DNA of 35,144 nt from positions 1 through 35,144 of the forward strand of contig DRIG01000100.1 in assembly GCA_011052815.1 (NCBI GenBank), written 5' to 3'. A program made the translations under genes and the position numbers. The notes under the pieces were generated by a model. The model saw only the letters and a program-made list of their open reading frames with translations. It did not search any database and was not told the DNA's origin. The stretch comes from a candidate division WOR-3 bacterium. Lineage in GTDB: Bacteria; Hydrothermota; Tepidihabitantia; SM23-42. Shown in pieces: positions 5,837 to 14,902 of the stretch (positions are counted from its first letter, which is position 1; each line of letters begins with the position of its first letter).

Positions 5837-7678
5837 ATGGATTTTAATGGAAACAAAACGACTATTGTAAAAATCGGGACCACGATAAAAATCCTCCCGA
5901 TATTTTTTGTTATACTGTTTTTATCTCTCTTTTCAACGACCGAAGCAGCCACTTATACGGTCGGCACGGTTTCAGAATTTCAGAATGCACTCAATAATGC
6001 TGCTGGCAACAACGAGAATGACACCATCATAGTCCTTGACGGGACCTATAATGTTTCCTCGACCATCACCTATTCCTCTACAGAAAATTTTTCCCTCTGC
6101 ATCAACGGGCAGGGAACACCGCTATTTGAAGGCGGCGACTCAATCCAGCTCTTCAATTTTCTGACTACAGCGGGCAACGCCGACCTCTATTTAAACGGCT
6201 GCACCATTGAACACGGCAGAAGCGATTACGGAGGTGGAGCACATCTGGAAACAGTCGATGCAAATATCAGTGTTCAGGATTGCAATATAAACGACAACGA
6301 AGGAAATATCATTTGCGGCGGATTGAATCTCTATTCGGTCACGGGCAGTATTACGGTCGAAAATTGCACATTCCGCCGGAACTCTTCACCCAATACCTCT
6401 GGTTACCCTTTCGGCACGGCCGGCGGACTTTTCATCCAAACCGAGCAGGGTAATAATGAACTTCGGGTCACCGGCTGTATCTTTGAAGACAACTTCGCCC
6501 AGCGCGACGCCGCTGGTGCAATGCTCTATCCCTTAGGTACGAACAGCCAGATTACGGTCGATAGTTGTATTTTCCAGAACAACACATCGAACGAATTCTG
6601 CGGCGGCTGCTGGATGCGGGCACCCGCCGGTGACGTAACCATCCACTACACCAACAACTTAAGCAGCGGAAATGTCGCCGCTGTCGCCGGCGGCGGTGCA
6701 AGTCTCTATATCGAAATCGCATCCGGTACGGTCGAGATATCCGACAATATCCACACCAATAATACGTCTGCCTGGGAAGGCGGTGCGCTGTGGATCAGCC
6801 ACGGCGGCGGCATCATTGATATCTATAATGAAACATACACGAATAATCTTTCCGGCGGCAACGGCGGTGCGGGCAACATATACCTCGAATCAGGAATTCT
6901 GAATCTCCACCATAATATCTTCAATGAAAATGAATCGTCGGCTTCTGGAGGAGGAGTCTGCATATCGACGGCGAGTGGAACTTTAAATATATTCAACAAC
7001 ACCTTCTATTCGAATACAGGAACCGACGGCGGTGATCTCTACCTTTATTTCGACACCCCCTCATCCAGTGCCGATTTCTACAACAACATCCTGTACCAGA
7101 GTTCACTGCCCGCTCTCTCTTTTTCAGGACAGCAGACAATGGTTGCGACATACTCGGATATCGACGGCGGCACAGGCCAGCCATGGTTCGGCACCGGATG
7201 TATTGAAGCCGACCCCCTCTTTGCGGATCCAGCAGGCGGTGATTTCCATCTAACCTGGGTTAATTTTCCGATTCCCGACAGCACAAAATCTCCCTGCATT
7301 GATACCGGAGATCCTGCCTCTCCGCCCGACCCCGACGGTACGACTGCGGATATGGGCGCCCTGTACTTCAACCAGAGTTCCGGAATTGAAGAAAGATCTC
7401 AGCATAATCAAGAAGAGGGTTTCAGGCTATATAAAGACCGCTCTCATTCCTCCAGCTCTTCAATTACAATAAGATACTCCCTGCCTAAATCATCCTGGAT
7501 CACCATAGATGTCTATAATATAAACGGTCAACTGGTTAAGACCCTGGTCAACGGCTACCGCACTGCAGGTGATTACAAAGTCGTCTGGGACGCAAAAGAA
7601 TTCAGCAACGGCACTTATTTCTGCCGATTGAAAAACAATGACTGCCGCCTGACCAGAAAATTGATTCTGGTGAAGTAG
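5837..7678 (+). CDS. Secreted right-handed beta-helix protein with FlgD-like C-terminal tail
   Basis: Residues ~18-37 (IKILPIFFVILFLSLFSTTEA) look like a signal peptide. Residues ~40-510 show the Asn/Gly-rich repeating pattern of a parallel beta-helix (pectate-lyase-like fold), including VENCTFRRNSS, VTGCIFEDN and VDSCIFQNNTSN. No catalytic motif could be identified, so an adhesin or surface-layer role is as likely as polysaccharide binding. The last ~85 residues (IRYSLPKSSWITIDVYNINGQLVKTLVNG ... NGTYFCRLKNN ... LTRKLILVK) form a FlgD-Ig/Por-secretion-type tail. In Bacteroidetes and relatives such tails direct export through the type IX system. A related tail is on the amidase at 17632, and PorV-like barrels lie at the right end of the window. 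Confidence 0.85.
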   Translation: MDFNGNKTTIVKIGTTIKILPIFFVILFLSLFSTTEAATYTVGTVSEFQNALNNAAGNNENDTIIVLDGTYNVSSTITYSSTENFSLCINGQGTPLFEGGDSIQLFNFLTTAGNADLYLNGCTIEHGRSDYGGGAHLETVDANISVQDCNINDNEGNIICGGLNLYSVTGSITVENCTFRRNSSPNTSGYPFGTAGGLFIQTEQGNNELRVTGCIFEDNFAQRDAAGAMLYPLGTNSQITVDSCIFQNNTSNEFCGGCWMRAPAGDVTIHYTNNLSSGNVAAVAGGGASLYIEIASGTVEISDNIHTNNTSAWEGGALWISHGGGIIDIYNETYTNNLSGGNGGAGNIYLESGILNLHHNIFNENESSASGGGVCISTASGTLNIFNNTFYSNTGTDGGDLYLYFDTPSSSADFYNNILYQSSLPALSFSGQQTMVATYSDIDGGTGQPWFGTGCIEADPLFADPAGGDFHLTWVNFPIPDSTKSPCIDTGDPASPPDPDGTTADMGALYFNQSSGIEERSQHNQEEGFRLYKDRSHSSSSSITIRYSLPKSSWITIDVYNINGQLVKTLVNGYRTAGDYKVVWDAKEFSNGTYFCRLKNNDCRLTRKLILVK

Positions 7679-7707
7679 GCACGAAAAGAATACATCGTAC
7701 TGACTCC

Positions 7708-7735
7708 TTGACATTTATTAAATTTTGATTAAAAT
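7708..7735 (+). promoter_or_regulatory. Promoter of the rpsH-led ribosomal operon
   Basis: TTGACA (7708-7713), 16-bp spacer, TAAAAT (7730-7735). The predicted ~50-nt leader is A/T-rich and ends in a strong TAAGGAGG (7781-7788) before rpsH. It marks a true operon start at a gene normally internal to the spc operon. Confidence 0.65.
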
Positions 7736-7792
7736 AATAGTCTATGTTTAAAATTAAATACTATAGATTAAAGGATAATTTAAGGAGGCTCA

Positions 7793-8176
7793 ATGGACCC
7801 AATTGCTGATATGTTAACGATCATCCGCAACGGCTGTCGGGCGCAAAAGATGGAGGTGACTGTTCCTTATTCACGCCTGAAGACCGAAATCTTGAGAGTT
7901 CTCCTTGAAGACGGTTTCATCAATAACTTTACTCTTGATGCAAAGAAACGGAAGATTACAATTATGTTGAAATACGCCAAGAACGGTGAGTCGGTTATTC
8001 GAGATCTCAAACGGGTGTCAAAATGTTCACGTCGGGTCTACGTGTCGAAAGATGAAATTCCCTATGTCCTGGACGGTCTGGGAACGGCGATTTTAACCAC
8101 TTCGCAGGGGGTGTTGAGTGACCGCGAAGCACGCCGAAAAAAGGTCGGCGGCGAAGTAATCGCTTATGTCTATTAA
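7793..8176 (+). CDS. rpsH: 30S ribosomal protein S8
   Basis: The opening MDPIADMLTIIRNG and the C-terminal LTTSQGVLSDREARRKKVGGEVIAYVY are hallmark S8 sequences. The length (127 aa) is normal. S8 binds the central domain of 16S rRNA and, in enterobacteria, represses the spc operon by binding its mRNA. Here it is the first gene of the cluster, directly after its own promoter. The genes that normally precede it (rplN, rplX, rplE, rpsN) are absent. Confidence 0.98.
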   Translation: MDPIADMLTIIRNGCRAQKMEVTVPYSRLKTEILRVLLEDGFINNFTLDAKKRKITIMLKYAKNGESVIRDLKRVSKCSRRVYVSKDEIPYVLDGLGTAILTTSQGVLSDREARRKKVGGEVIAYVY

Positions 8177-8195
8177 GGAGAGATAAGGAGAACTT

Positions 8196-8765
8196 ATGGC
8201 GAAGAAACGATTCAGACCGATAATCATTCCCGACAAAGTTCAGGTTACGCTATCGAATTCGCGGATAAAAGTCCAGGGACCCTTAGGAACTATGGAGATG
8301 CAGCTCAGCCCCAAGGTCATCGTTGACATCAAGGAGAAAAAAATCTTCGTTAAGAACCGCGAAAACAGCAAAGAATCATCCGCTCATCAGGGAACAATGA
8401 GGTCCCTTATTTCAAACCTGATAGCCGGGGTGCTCAAAGAGTTCGAAAAAACATTGATTATTCAGGGGACAGGATACCGGGCTCAATTATCCGGCTCAGG
8501 ACTTCAGCTCTTTCTCGGCTATTCCAAACCAAAAACCATCACTCTGCCCAAAGGGATAAAATGTGAATTAAAGGTAGTCAAGAGTGCGGATAAAGGTGAT
8601 CTGACCTATATCACGGTGAAGGGAATAGACAACCAGCTTGTTGGTGACGTCGCCGCTCGAATCAAGAAGACCAGAATACCTGATCCATACAAACATAAAG
8701 GGGTCAGATATGCCGATGAAGTTCTGAGGAAGAAGGTCGGAAAACGAGCCGTTGTCCAGGGATAA
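8196..8765 (+). CDS. rplF: 50S ribosomal protein L6
   Basis: L6 has two similar alpha/beta domains near the factor-binding site of the large subunit. The family end signature [25 protein letters not shown] is intact. At 189 residues it is slightly longer than most. It lies 19 bp after rpsH with a Shine-Dalgarno site (AAGGAGAAC) before the ATG. Confidence 0.98.
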   Translation: MAKKRFRPIIIPDKVQVTLSNSRIKVQGPLGTMEMQLSPKVIVDIKEKKIFVKNRENSKESSAHQGTMRSLISNLIAGVLKEFEKTLIIQGTGYRAQLSGSGLQLFLGYSKPKTITLPKGIKCELKVVKSADKGDLTYITVKGIDNQLVGDVAARIKKTRIPDPYKHKGVRYADEVLRKKVGKRAVVQG

Positions 8766-8775
8766 GGAGACTGAT

Positions 8776-9120
8776 ATGAGATTGACCGGACGAAAAAGAC
8801 GTCATCAAAGAATAAGAAAAAAGATAAAAGGAACGCAGACACGGCCGAGATTGTGTGTTTTTCGGAGCAACCGCAATATTTCAGCCCAGATAATCGATGA
8901 TACCCAACAGAAGGTGCTCTTTGGTGTCTCTTCAGCGGCTCTGAAAGAATTGAACAAGAAGAATAAAATAGAGGTCGCCATGGAAATCGGCAAACGAATC
9001 GGCAAACTTGCTCTTGAAAAAGGAATCAAACAGGTTGCTTTTGACCGGGGAGGATATCGATATCACGGTCGTGTTAAGGCTCTGGCACAAGGAGCACGAG
9101 AAGCAGGTCTAAAATTTTAG
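8776..9120 (+). CDS. rplR: 50S ribosomal protein L18
   Basis: The 114-residue protein starts at the ATG at 8776 ([19 protein letters not shown]), which has AAGGAGA upstream. An in-frame start at 8752 lies inside rplF and was not used. The typical C-terminus [26 protein letters not shown] is present. L18 binds 5S rRNA and anchors it in the central protuberance. Confidence 0.98.
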   Translation: MRLTGRKRRHQRIRKKIKGTQTRPRLCVFRSNRNISAQIIDDTQQKVLFGVSSAALKELNKKNKIEVAMEIGKRIGKLALEKGIKQVAFDRGGYRYHGRVKALAQGAREAGLKF

Positions 9121-9130
9121 AGGAGGCTCA

Positions 9131-9670
9131 GTGTTGGAAAGCACGGAAAACTTTATTGAGAAAGTGGTTGAATTAAAAAGGGTGATAAAGGTTGTCAAAG
9201 GTGGAAAGAGGCTGAAGCTCTACGCCTGTGTCGTCGTCGGTGACGGAGCAGGAAATATTGGGGTGGGCCATGCCAAATCATCCGAAGTCGCGGCTGCGAT
9301 AAAGAAGGCGACCGTTATAGCCAAAAAGAATATGGTGAAAGTGGATGTAACCGAAGGTACAATACTCCATCCTGTGAAAGGAAAGTTCTCTGCCAGTCAT
9401 GTCTTGCTGAAACCCGCCTTAACCGGAACCGGAATAATCGCCTCAAGCCCTGTGCGCGCGGTCTGTGAAGCAGTAGGGATCAAGAACATTCTTACGAAAT
9501 CTCTGGGGTCGAATAATCCCACCAATCTTGCATGTGCTACAATCAATGCGTTGAAGTCCATTCGACCGGTGGCCGTAGTGGCGGAGATGCGTAATAAACC
9601 GGTGGAATATTTCAGAAGGAAGAGGTATGAAAAAGATAAAAGTGATACTCAAGAAGAGTCCAATCAATAA
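9131..9670 (+). CDS. rpsE: 30S ribosomal protein S5
   Basis: S5 contributes to decoding accuracy and mRNA unwinding at the entry channel. Visible are the double-stranded RNA-binding-like N-domain (FIEKVVELKRVIKVVKGGKRLKLYACVVVGDGAGNIGVGHAKSSEV) and the C-domain with GTGIIASSPVRAVCEAVGIKNILTKSLGSNNPTN. The GTG at 9131, immediately followed by TTG, is taken as the start because AGGAGG lies at 9121-9126. The 3' end overlaps rpmD by 44 bp. Confidence 0.97.
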   Translation: MLESTENFIEKVVELKRVIKVVKGGKRLKLYACVVVGDGAGNIGVGHAKSSEVAAAIKKATVIAKKNMVKVDVTEGTILHPVKGKFSASHVLLKPALTGTGIIASSPVRAVCEAVGIKNILTKSLGSNNPTNLACATINALKSIRPVAVVAEMRNKPVEYFRRKRYEKDKSDTQEESNQ

Positions 9671-9821
9671 AATCAAAAAACACAAACTAACCCTCAAGGC
9701 ATTGGGATTGACGAAGATCGGTAAAACAAGAGTCTTTCCCGATAATGCGGCGGTCCGGGGAATGCTCGATAAAATTTCATATATGGTTGAGATCGAGGAA
9801 TTCAAAGATGAAGCTGAGTGA
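9627..9821 (+). CDS. rpmD: 50S ribosomal protein L30
   Basis: At 64 residues it has the size and pattern of bacterial L30 ([54 protein letters not shown]). It starts within the end of rpsE, with an AGAAGGAAGAGG-type site just upstream, so translation is probably coupled. The long 44-bp overlap with rpsE is unusual for this pair. Confidence 0.95.
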   Translation: MKKIKVILKKSPINKIKKHKLTLKALGLTKIGKTRVFPDNAAVRGMLDKISYMVEIEEFKDEAE

Positions 9822-10248
9822 TTTAAAACCATGCGCCGGTGCAAGAAAGAAGAGAAAACGCGTCGGACGCGGACCGGGTTCTGGACACGGAAAGACCTCG
9901 ACCAGAGGTCAAAAAGGTGATCGATCGAGATCCGGGTATCGCGTGAAATTCGGATATGAAGGCGGTCAGATGCCCCTTACGCGGCGTATTCCCAAAAGGG
10001 GTTTCGTTAATATATTCAAGGAAGACTACGAGACAATCAATATCAACGACCTTGCTGCGTTTGAACCCGACACAGTGGTAACTCCGGAATTATTGAAAGA
10101 GAGAAAGTTAATCAAAGGCAAAGCAAAACTGAAGATTCTCGGTCAGGGTGAAATAAAGATCCCACTTACCGTAAAGGCACATAAATTTTCGAAAAGCGCC
10201 CAGGAGAAGATCATAAAGGCAAGTGGCAAAATAGAAGAGATTAAATAA
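9808..10248 (+). CDS. rplO: 50S ribosomal protein L15
   Basis: The ATG at 9808 gives [37 protein letters not shown], the standard L15 N-terminus; an upstream in-frame ATG at 9745 is inside rpmD and was discarded. 146 residues. L15 is a late-assembly protein with an extended Gly/Arg-rich N-terminal arm penetrating 23S rRNA. It overlaps rpmD by 14 bp and its TAA shares an A with the secY ATG. Confidence 0.97.
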   Translation: MKLSDLKPCAGARKKRKRVGRGPGSGHGKTSTRGQKGDRSRSGYRVKFGYEGGQMPLTRRIPKRGFVNIFKEDYETININDLAAFEPDTVVTPELLKERKLIKGKAKLKILGQGEIKIPLTVKAHKFSKSAQEKIIKASGKIEEIK

Positions 10249-11561
10249 TGATTTCAACATTTCAGAACATCTTCAAGGTCCCTGATTTAAAAAAGAAATT
10301 AGGATTCACGCTGTTTGCAATCGCCGTATACCGTCTCGGTGCCCACCTGCCGTTACCGGGCATCAACGCCCAGGCACTCGGGCTCTTGATGCAGCAGCTG
10401 AAACAGCAGGGATCGATATTCGGGATGTACGACATATTCGTAGGTGGAGCCCTCTCAAGGGCGGCGATCCTCTTCTTGGGGGTTATGCCCTATATCTCCG
10501 CTTCGATTATTTTCCAATTACTCGGTTCGGTATTTCCCCAGATCGAAAAACTCCAGCGCGACCAGGCCGGCAGACGGAAGATCACCCAATATACCAGATA
10601 TCTGACGGTCGGACTCGCCGCGTTTCAGGCGATCGGAATTGCGATATTCCTGGAGACCCAGAAGTTCACGAGTGCAGCAGGAACTATGGCGATCGTCTAT
10701 CATCCGGGCTGGGCATTCCGTCTCACGGCAATGCTCACCCTCACCTGCGGAGCGATATTCGCAATGTGGATCGGTGAACAGATCACGGAAAAAGGTATTG
10801 GAAACGGAATATCTTTCATCATCTTCATCGGATGTCTTGAAGAATATCCATTATATTTTCTCAGAACCCTTCAGCTTGTGGTGACGCAGGGGTTGTCAAT
10901 AATCAATCTCGTCCTTGTTATTATAATAATGATCTTGATCGTCGCCGCGGTCGTCACAATGACCCAGGCGATGCGGCGTATCCCGGTTCAATATCCCAAA
11001 CGGATCGTGGGCCGGCGGATGTACGGCGGACAGTCAACCTTCTTACCGATAAGGGTGAATACTGCTGGAGTTATCCCGATAATCTTCGCCCAGTCACTCG
11101 TCGTCTTTCCCGGAACCGTATCCGCCTATGTTCCGAGCCTTAAAAGAATAACCGAGATCTTCAGACCGGGGTTCTGGGGATACGACATCCTTTTCTTCAC
11201 CCTGATTGTCTTCTTTACCTATTTCTACACCTCTATCGTCTTCAATCCCGCCGAGATGGCGGACAATATGAAACGGTACGGCGGTTTTATTCCGGGAATA
11301 AGACCCGGGCCTCGAACAGCGAATTATATCGATGAAGTATTATCAAAGGTGACTTTACCCGGTGCCCTGTTTCTGGGATTCATCGCTTTGGTTCCCTGGT
11401 ATCTGATCAATTTCTTGAATGTTCCTTTCTATTTCGGCGGAACCACTCTCTTGATCATCGTGGGAGTTGCACTGGATACACTGCAACAGATTGAATCACA
11501 ATTGATGATGTACCATTACGAAGGATTCATGAAGCGAGGTAAGATCCGGGGCAGGCGATGA
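10248..11561 (+). CDS. secY: Protein translocase subunit SecY
   Basis: SecY forms the channel through which unfolded proteins cross or enter the inner membrane. The 437-residue sequence has the expected ten hydrophobic segments. Family motifs are LGVMPYISASIIFQLL, the cytoplasmic loop RRIPVQYPKRIVGRRMYGGQSTFLPIRVNTAGVIPIIFAQS and the C-terminal GLFLGFIA-like and MYHYEGFMKRGKIRGR segments. It overlaps rplO by 1 bp and adk by 4 bp, so the genes are tightly coupled. Confidence 0.98.
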   Translation: MISTFQNIFKVPDLKKKLGFTLFAIAVYRLGAHLPLPGINAQALGLLMQQLKQQGSIFGMYDIFVGGALSRAAILFLGVMPYISASIIFQLLGSVFPQIEKLQRDQAGRRKITQYTRYLTVGLAAFQAIGIAIFLETQKFTSAAGTMAIVYHPGWAFRLTAMLTLTCGAIFAMWIGEQITEKGIGNGISFIIFIGCLEEYPLYFLRTLQLVVTQGLSIINLVLVIIIMILIVAAVVTMTQAMRRIPVQYPKRIVGRRMYGGQSTFLPIRVNTAGVIPIIFAQSLVVFPGTVSAYVPSLKRITEIFRPGFWGYDILFFTLIVFFTYFYTSIVFNPAEMADNMKRYGGFIPGIRPGPRTANYIDEVLSKVTLPGALFLGFIALVPWYLINFLNVPFYFGGTTLLIIVGVALDTLQQIESQLMMYHYEGFMKRGKIRGRR

Positions 11562-12214
11562 TGGCTCTTCTGTTCGGGCCTCCGGGCGTCGGCAAAGGAA
11601 CTCAGTCCGATCTACTTTCTCAAAAATATGAGTTCGTCAAATTTTCCATGGGTGACATTCTACGTCAGGAGGTCGCCCGGCAGAGTGAAGTCGGTTCCAG
11701 AATCAAGGAATTCCTTGACAGCGGCGTTCTTGTGCCGGATAAGTTGATATTTGAACTTGTTGAAAACTTCATTAGAGAAAACAGAAATAAACATATTCTC
11801 TTCGACGGCTTTCCCCGAAATCTGAATCAAGCACAAAGACTGGAACTGACTCTATCCCAATTGAAATTGAAACTCGAAGTGGCAATGGAAATGTATTTGA
11901 GCGAAGAACATATTATCGAACGATTGACAAATCGTCGCTACTGCCCTGAATGCGGAGCGATATACAACCTGTTGACCGCTCCTCCGAAACAGGATAAGAG
12001 GTGTGATAAATGTCAGTGTCCTTTAATGAGAAGAAACGACGACAGCGAAGAGATCATCAAAAAACGTCTCGAAGTCTACAGGAAAGAGACCTCACCGCTG
12101 GTTGACTATTATAAATCACGCGGCATATACACCCGCATCGATGCCCACGGTTCTCAAGATGAGGTCTTCAAAAAAATCTCGAAAATAATCAATGGCTATA
12201 TCACTGAAGAATGA
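11558..12214 (+). CDS. adk: Adenylate kinase (zinc-LID type)
   Basis: It catalyses reversible conversion of ATP plus AMP to two ADP. The P-loop GPPGVGKGT is at residues 7-15, with FDGFPRN and the LID NRRYCPECGAIYN following. A second C-x2-C (CDKC) completes the four-cysteine zinc site typical of many Gram-positive and thermophilic enzymes and absent from E. coli Adk. 218 residues. The start at 11558 (ATGATG) overlaps secY by 4 bp; the second ATG, 3 bp on, is an alternative. Confidence 0.97.
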   Translation: MMALLFGPPGVGKGTQSDLLSQKYEFVKFSMGDILRQEVARQSEVGSRIKEFLDSGVLVPDKLIFELVENFIRENRNKHILFDGFPRNLNQAQRLELTLSQLKLKLEVAMEMYLSEEHIIERLTNRRYCPECGAIYNLLTAPPKQDKRCDKCQCPLMRRNDDSEEIIKKRLEVYRKETSPLVDYYKSRGIYTRIDAHGSQDEVFKKISKIINGYITEE

Positions 12215-12950
12215 AGCAGCGATTAAAAAGATTGCGATTGCCGGGAATATCATATTTGAAGTCTTCTCTATGATAGATAAAATGGACTTGAATAATATGG
12301 AAACCATTGAATTGAACGACAGAATCGATACATTCATCCGAGAACACGGAGCAATACCGGCGTTTCTCCATTACCGCGGTTTTCCGAAAAGCTGCTGTAT
12401 TTCACTGAACAACGAAGTGGTGCACGGCATTCCCGATCATCGGAGGATTGAAAACGGCAATCTGGTGAAGATCGACATCGGGGTCAAATATCAAAACTAT
12501 ATCGCCGATGCGGCAAAGACATACGCTGTCGGAGAAATTTCCAGGGAAGCGCGGCGTTTGCTCGAGGTGACGAAGACCGCCTTACGCAATGGAATTAAAA
12601 TGGCGAAAAAAGGAAATAGAATATCGGATATTTCACGTTCTATTCAGAATACGGTTGAAGAAAACGGATTCAGTGTGGTCCGTGAGCTCACCGGCCACGG
12701 CGTCGGTGAAGCCCTGCATGAAGAACCTATTATACCGAACTTTGTGAGTAAAGGACCAGACCCCGTCATTAAAGCGGGGATGGTCTTTGCGATCGAACCG
12801 ATGGTTAATATCGGCACATATGAGGTAAGAACCGCAAGCAACGGCTGGACGATCACCACCGACGACGGTTCTTTATCGGCTCATTACGAAGATACCATTG
12901 CGGTTCTTGAAAAGGGCAACATTAACCTCACAAGGGTGGTGGAAGATTAA
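12192..12950 (+). CDS. map: Methionine aminopeptidase, type I
   Basis: Removes the initiator methionine from nascent proteins. The five metal ligands of the pita-bread fold can be placed in DIGVKYQNYIADAAKT (two Asp), the His of GHGVGEALHEEP, the Glu of FAIEPM and the Glu of AHYEDTIAV. The substrate-contacting His is in NNEVVHGIP. Length 252 aa is typical of the short type Ia enzyme. It overlaps the end of adk by 23 bp in a different frame. Confidence 0.97.
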   Translation: MAISLKNEAAIKKIAIAGNIIFEVFSMIDKMDLNNMETIELNDRIDTFIREHGAIPAFLHYRGFPKSCCISLNNEVVHGIPDHRRIENGNLVKIDIGVKYQNYIADAAKTYAVGEISREARRLLEVTKTALRNGIKMAKKGNRISDISRSIQNTVEENGFSVVRELTGHGVGEALHEEPIIPNFVSKGPDPVIKAGMVFAIEPMVNIGTYEVRTASNGWTITTDDGSLSAHYEDTIAVLEKGNINLTRVVED

Positions 12951-12953
12951 ATT

Positions 12954-13172
12954 ATGGCGAGAAAAGATTTAATCCAGACAGAGGGTACGATTCTTGAAAC
13001 CCTTCCCAATGCAATGTTCAGGGTTGAACTGGACAACGGCCATAAGGTGCTTGCTCATGTCTCCGGCAAAATGAGAATGAGTTATATAAAAATTCTACCC
13101 GGAGACAGGGTTTTGCTGGAACTCACGCCTTATGACCTTTCACGGGGAAGAATCGTCTGGAGATATAAATAA
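12954..13172 (+). CDS. infA: Translation initiation factor IF-1
   Basis: A single S1-like OB-fold of 72 residues with the family signature [55 protein letters not shown]-1 occupies the ribosomal A site during initiation. It follows map after 3 bp and precedes rpmJ, the usual order. It is the last gene before an internal promoter. Confidence 0.98.
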   Translation: MARKDLIQTEGTILETLPNAMFRVELDNGHKVLAHVSGKMRMSYIKILPGDRVLLELTPYDLSRGRIVWRYK

Positions 13173-13248
13173 TCAGAATACCTGGATATAGATCAGATGA
13201 TAATAAAAGATTCTATCTGCAGGAGAAAGAAAATCTGCAATAAAAGAC

Positions 13249-13276
13249 TTGATTTTTTTTCGAGAATATGTATAAT
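13249..13276 (+). promoter_or_regulatory. Promoter of the alpha operon (rpmJ-rpsM-rpsK-rpsD-rpoA-rplQ)
   Basis: TTGATT (13249-13254), 16-bp spacer, TATAAT (13271-13276) in the 127-bp gap after infA. It would give a ~17-nt leader containing AAGGAGG before rpmJ and separates alpha-operon control from the spc part. Confidence 0.7.
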
Positions 13277-13299
13277 AAAGTTTATCTTAAGGAGGAAAA

Positions 13300-13413
13300 T
13301 TGAAAGTTAAGGCATCAGTTAAAAAGCGGTGCATTTCTTGTCGGATCATCAAACGCAAAGGTGTGGTGATGGTTATCTGCAAAAACCCTCGACACAAACA
13401 GCGTCAAGGGTGA
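13300..13413 (+). CDS. rpmJ: 50S ribosomal protein L36 (zinc-binding form)
   Basis: A 37-residue gene translated from a TTG start at 13300 with AAGGAGG just upstream. The protein [20 protein letters not shown]...[13 protein letters not shown] has the C11-x2-C14, C27-x4-H32 zinc ribbon of the C+ form of L36. It was located by its position between infA and rpsM and by the motif. The zinc-containing form suggests growth without severe zinc limitation, or a separate zinc-free paralogue elsewhere. Confidence 0.95.
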   Translation: MKVKASVKKRCISCRIIKRKGVVMVICKNPRHKQRQG

Positions 13414-13460
13414 AAGATGGAGGCGGTAACCATTAATAACTGCTTCAGGTAAGGAGGTTT

Positions 13461-13844
13461 ATGGCAAGAATTGCAGGTGTTGATTTGCCACCTAATAAAA
13501 AGGTTGAATACGGCCTTACAGCAATCTTCGGCATAGGACTGCATACAGCCCAGAATATTGTTGCGAAGGTCGGAATAGACCCTTCAAAGAGGATAAAAGA
13601 TCTGAGTGACGAAGAGGTCACCAAGATAAGAAAATTGATCGAAGCTGAATATAAAGTAGAAGGTGCTCTGAGGGCGGATATCGCAGCCGACATCAAACGA
13701 TTGATCGACATCGGTTCTTATCGGGGTCTGCGGCATAAATATGGGTTACCGGTAAGAGGACAGCGGACAAGGACCAATGCGCGTACCAGAAAAGGTAAGA
13801 AGAAGACCGTAGCCGGAAAACCGCGGCCAGGAGGTAAGAAGTGA
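13461..13844 (+). CDS. rpsM: 30S ribosomal protein S13
   Basis: S13 sits in the 30S head and contacts the P-site tRNA and the intersubunit bridge to L5. [26 protein letters not shown] and the C-terminal [29 protein letters not shown] are diagnostic. 127 residues; AAGGAGG at the normal distance. It overlaps rpsK by 4 bp (GTGA). Confidence 0.98.
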   Translation: MARIAGVDLPPNKKVEYGLTAIFGIGLHTAQNIVAKVGIDPSKRIKDLSDEEVTKIRKLIEAEYKVEGALRADIAADIKRLIDIGSYRGLRHKYGLPVRGQRTRTNARTRKGKKKTVAGKPRPGGKK

Positions 13845-14260
13845 AGCAGAAAAGGAGACAGAAGACCGGAAGAGGCAGACCACGGGCAGGAAAACGGAAA
13901 AAAGTCGCGCGCACCGGAACAGTCGGAATCGCCTATATCTTTGCTTCATTCAATAATACCATCGTTTCGATATGTGACCACAAGGGAAATGTCCTCTGCT
14001 GGTCTTCCGGTGGAAAGATCGGTTTCAAAGGAACTAAAAAAGGAACTGCCTACGCCGCCCAGCAATGCGCTGACGCCGTTGCACGGGAAGCCCTGAATCT
14101 TGGAGTCAAAAAAATTGAGGTGCGGATAAAAGGTCCGGGACCTGGTCGGGAGGCTGCGATCAGAACGCTCCAGACAGTAGGTCTGATCATCACGGCGATC
14201 AAAGATGTCACCCCCCTTCCCCACAATGGTTGCAGACCCCCAAGACGAAGGAGAGTTTAA
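13841..14260 (+). CDS. rpsK: 30S ribosomal protein S11
   Basis: S11 forms part of the platform near the E site. The core [51 protein letters not shown] and the end [17 protein letters not shown] are canonical. It uses a GTG start overlapping the rpsM stop, with GGAGG at 13830-13834. The N-terminal ~20 residues are strongly basic ([20 protein letters not shown]). Confidence 0.98.
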   Translation: MKQKRRQKTGRGRPRAGKRKKVARTGTVGIAYIFASFNNTIVSICDHKGNVLCWSSGGKIGFKGTKKGTAYAAQQCADAVAREALNLGVKKIEVRIKGPGPGREAAIRTLQTVGLIITAIKDVTPLPHNGCRPPRRRRV

Positions 14261-14261
14261 G

Positions 14262-14891
14262 ATGGCTCGGTATATCGGTGCGAAATGTAAAATCTGTCGG
14301 CGTGAAGGTGAAAAACTGTTTTTGCGCGGCAGTAGATGCTATACAGATAAATGTTCGTTCGCAAGAAGAGGTTATCCCCCCGGCAGTCACGGCAAAGGCG
14401 GAAGGAGAAAATTAACATCATACGCGATCCAATTGAGGGAAAAACAGAAAGTGAAGGCGATCTACGGCGTACTGGAAAGACAATTCCGTAAAATCTTCAA
14501 TGATGCAACAAGAAAAGCCGGTAATCCCGGTGCCAATCTTCTTATCGCACTGGAAAGACGACTCGACAATACCGTTTATCAACTCGGAATAGCCTCTTCC
14601 AGGACCCATGCCCGACAGCTCATCCGACACGGCCATATCCTCGTCGACAATAAAGTGGTCGACATCCCTTCTTATCTGGTGAAGGTCAACCAGGAAATCA
14701 AAGTGGTCGATGCCCAGAAAAAGAATGCGTTGATAAAAAAGTCGCTTGAAGAACGGGACCCTGAAAGGATCGTCGGTTGGTTGAAACTTGATAAAGAAAA
14801 AGTTTCCGGAACGGTCGTACGATTGCCGAAACGTGAAGATATAACACTCCCGATTCAGGAAAATTTAATAGTTGAGTTATATTCAAAATAG
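14262..14891 (+). CDS. rpsD: 30S ribosomal protein S4 (zinc-binding form)
   Basis: S4 nucleates 16S rRNA 5'-domain assembly and autoregulates the alpha operon in enterobacteria. The ATG at 14262 (MARYIGAKCKICRREG) is preferred over an upstream in-frame start inside rpsK, and GAAGGAGAG precedes it. Cysteines C9, C12, C26 and C31 form the zinc site of the C+ form. The S4 RNA-binding domain is at residues ~97-157 (RRLDNTVYQLGIASSRTHARQLIRHGHILVDNKVVDIPSY). 209 residues. Confidence 0.97.
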   Translation: MARYIGAKCKICRREGEKLFLRGSRCYTDKCSFARRGYPPGSHGKGGRRKLTSYAIQLREKQKVKAIYGVLERQFRKIFNDATRKAGNPGANLLIALERRLDNTVYQLGIASSRTHARQLIRHGHILVDNKVVDIPSYLVKVNQEIKVVDAQKKNALIKKSLEERDPERIVGWLKLDKEKVSGTVVRLPKREDITLPIQENLIVELYSK

Positions 14892-14902
14892 AAAGGATAG
14901 AT

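Noticed and set aside
5725-5952. A 75-codon minus-strand ORF upstream of the pseudopilin-like gene
   Set aside because: It overlaps the signal-peptide region of the beta-helix gene and covers both divergent promoters, and its product resembles nothing.
13414-13460. A possible extra small gene between rpmJ and rpsM
   Set aside because: The gap of 47 bp holds only a short spacer and the rpsM ribosome-binding site.
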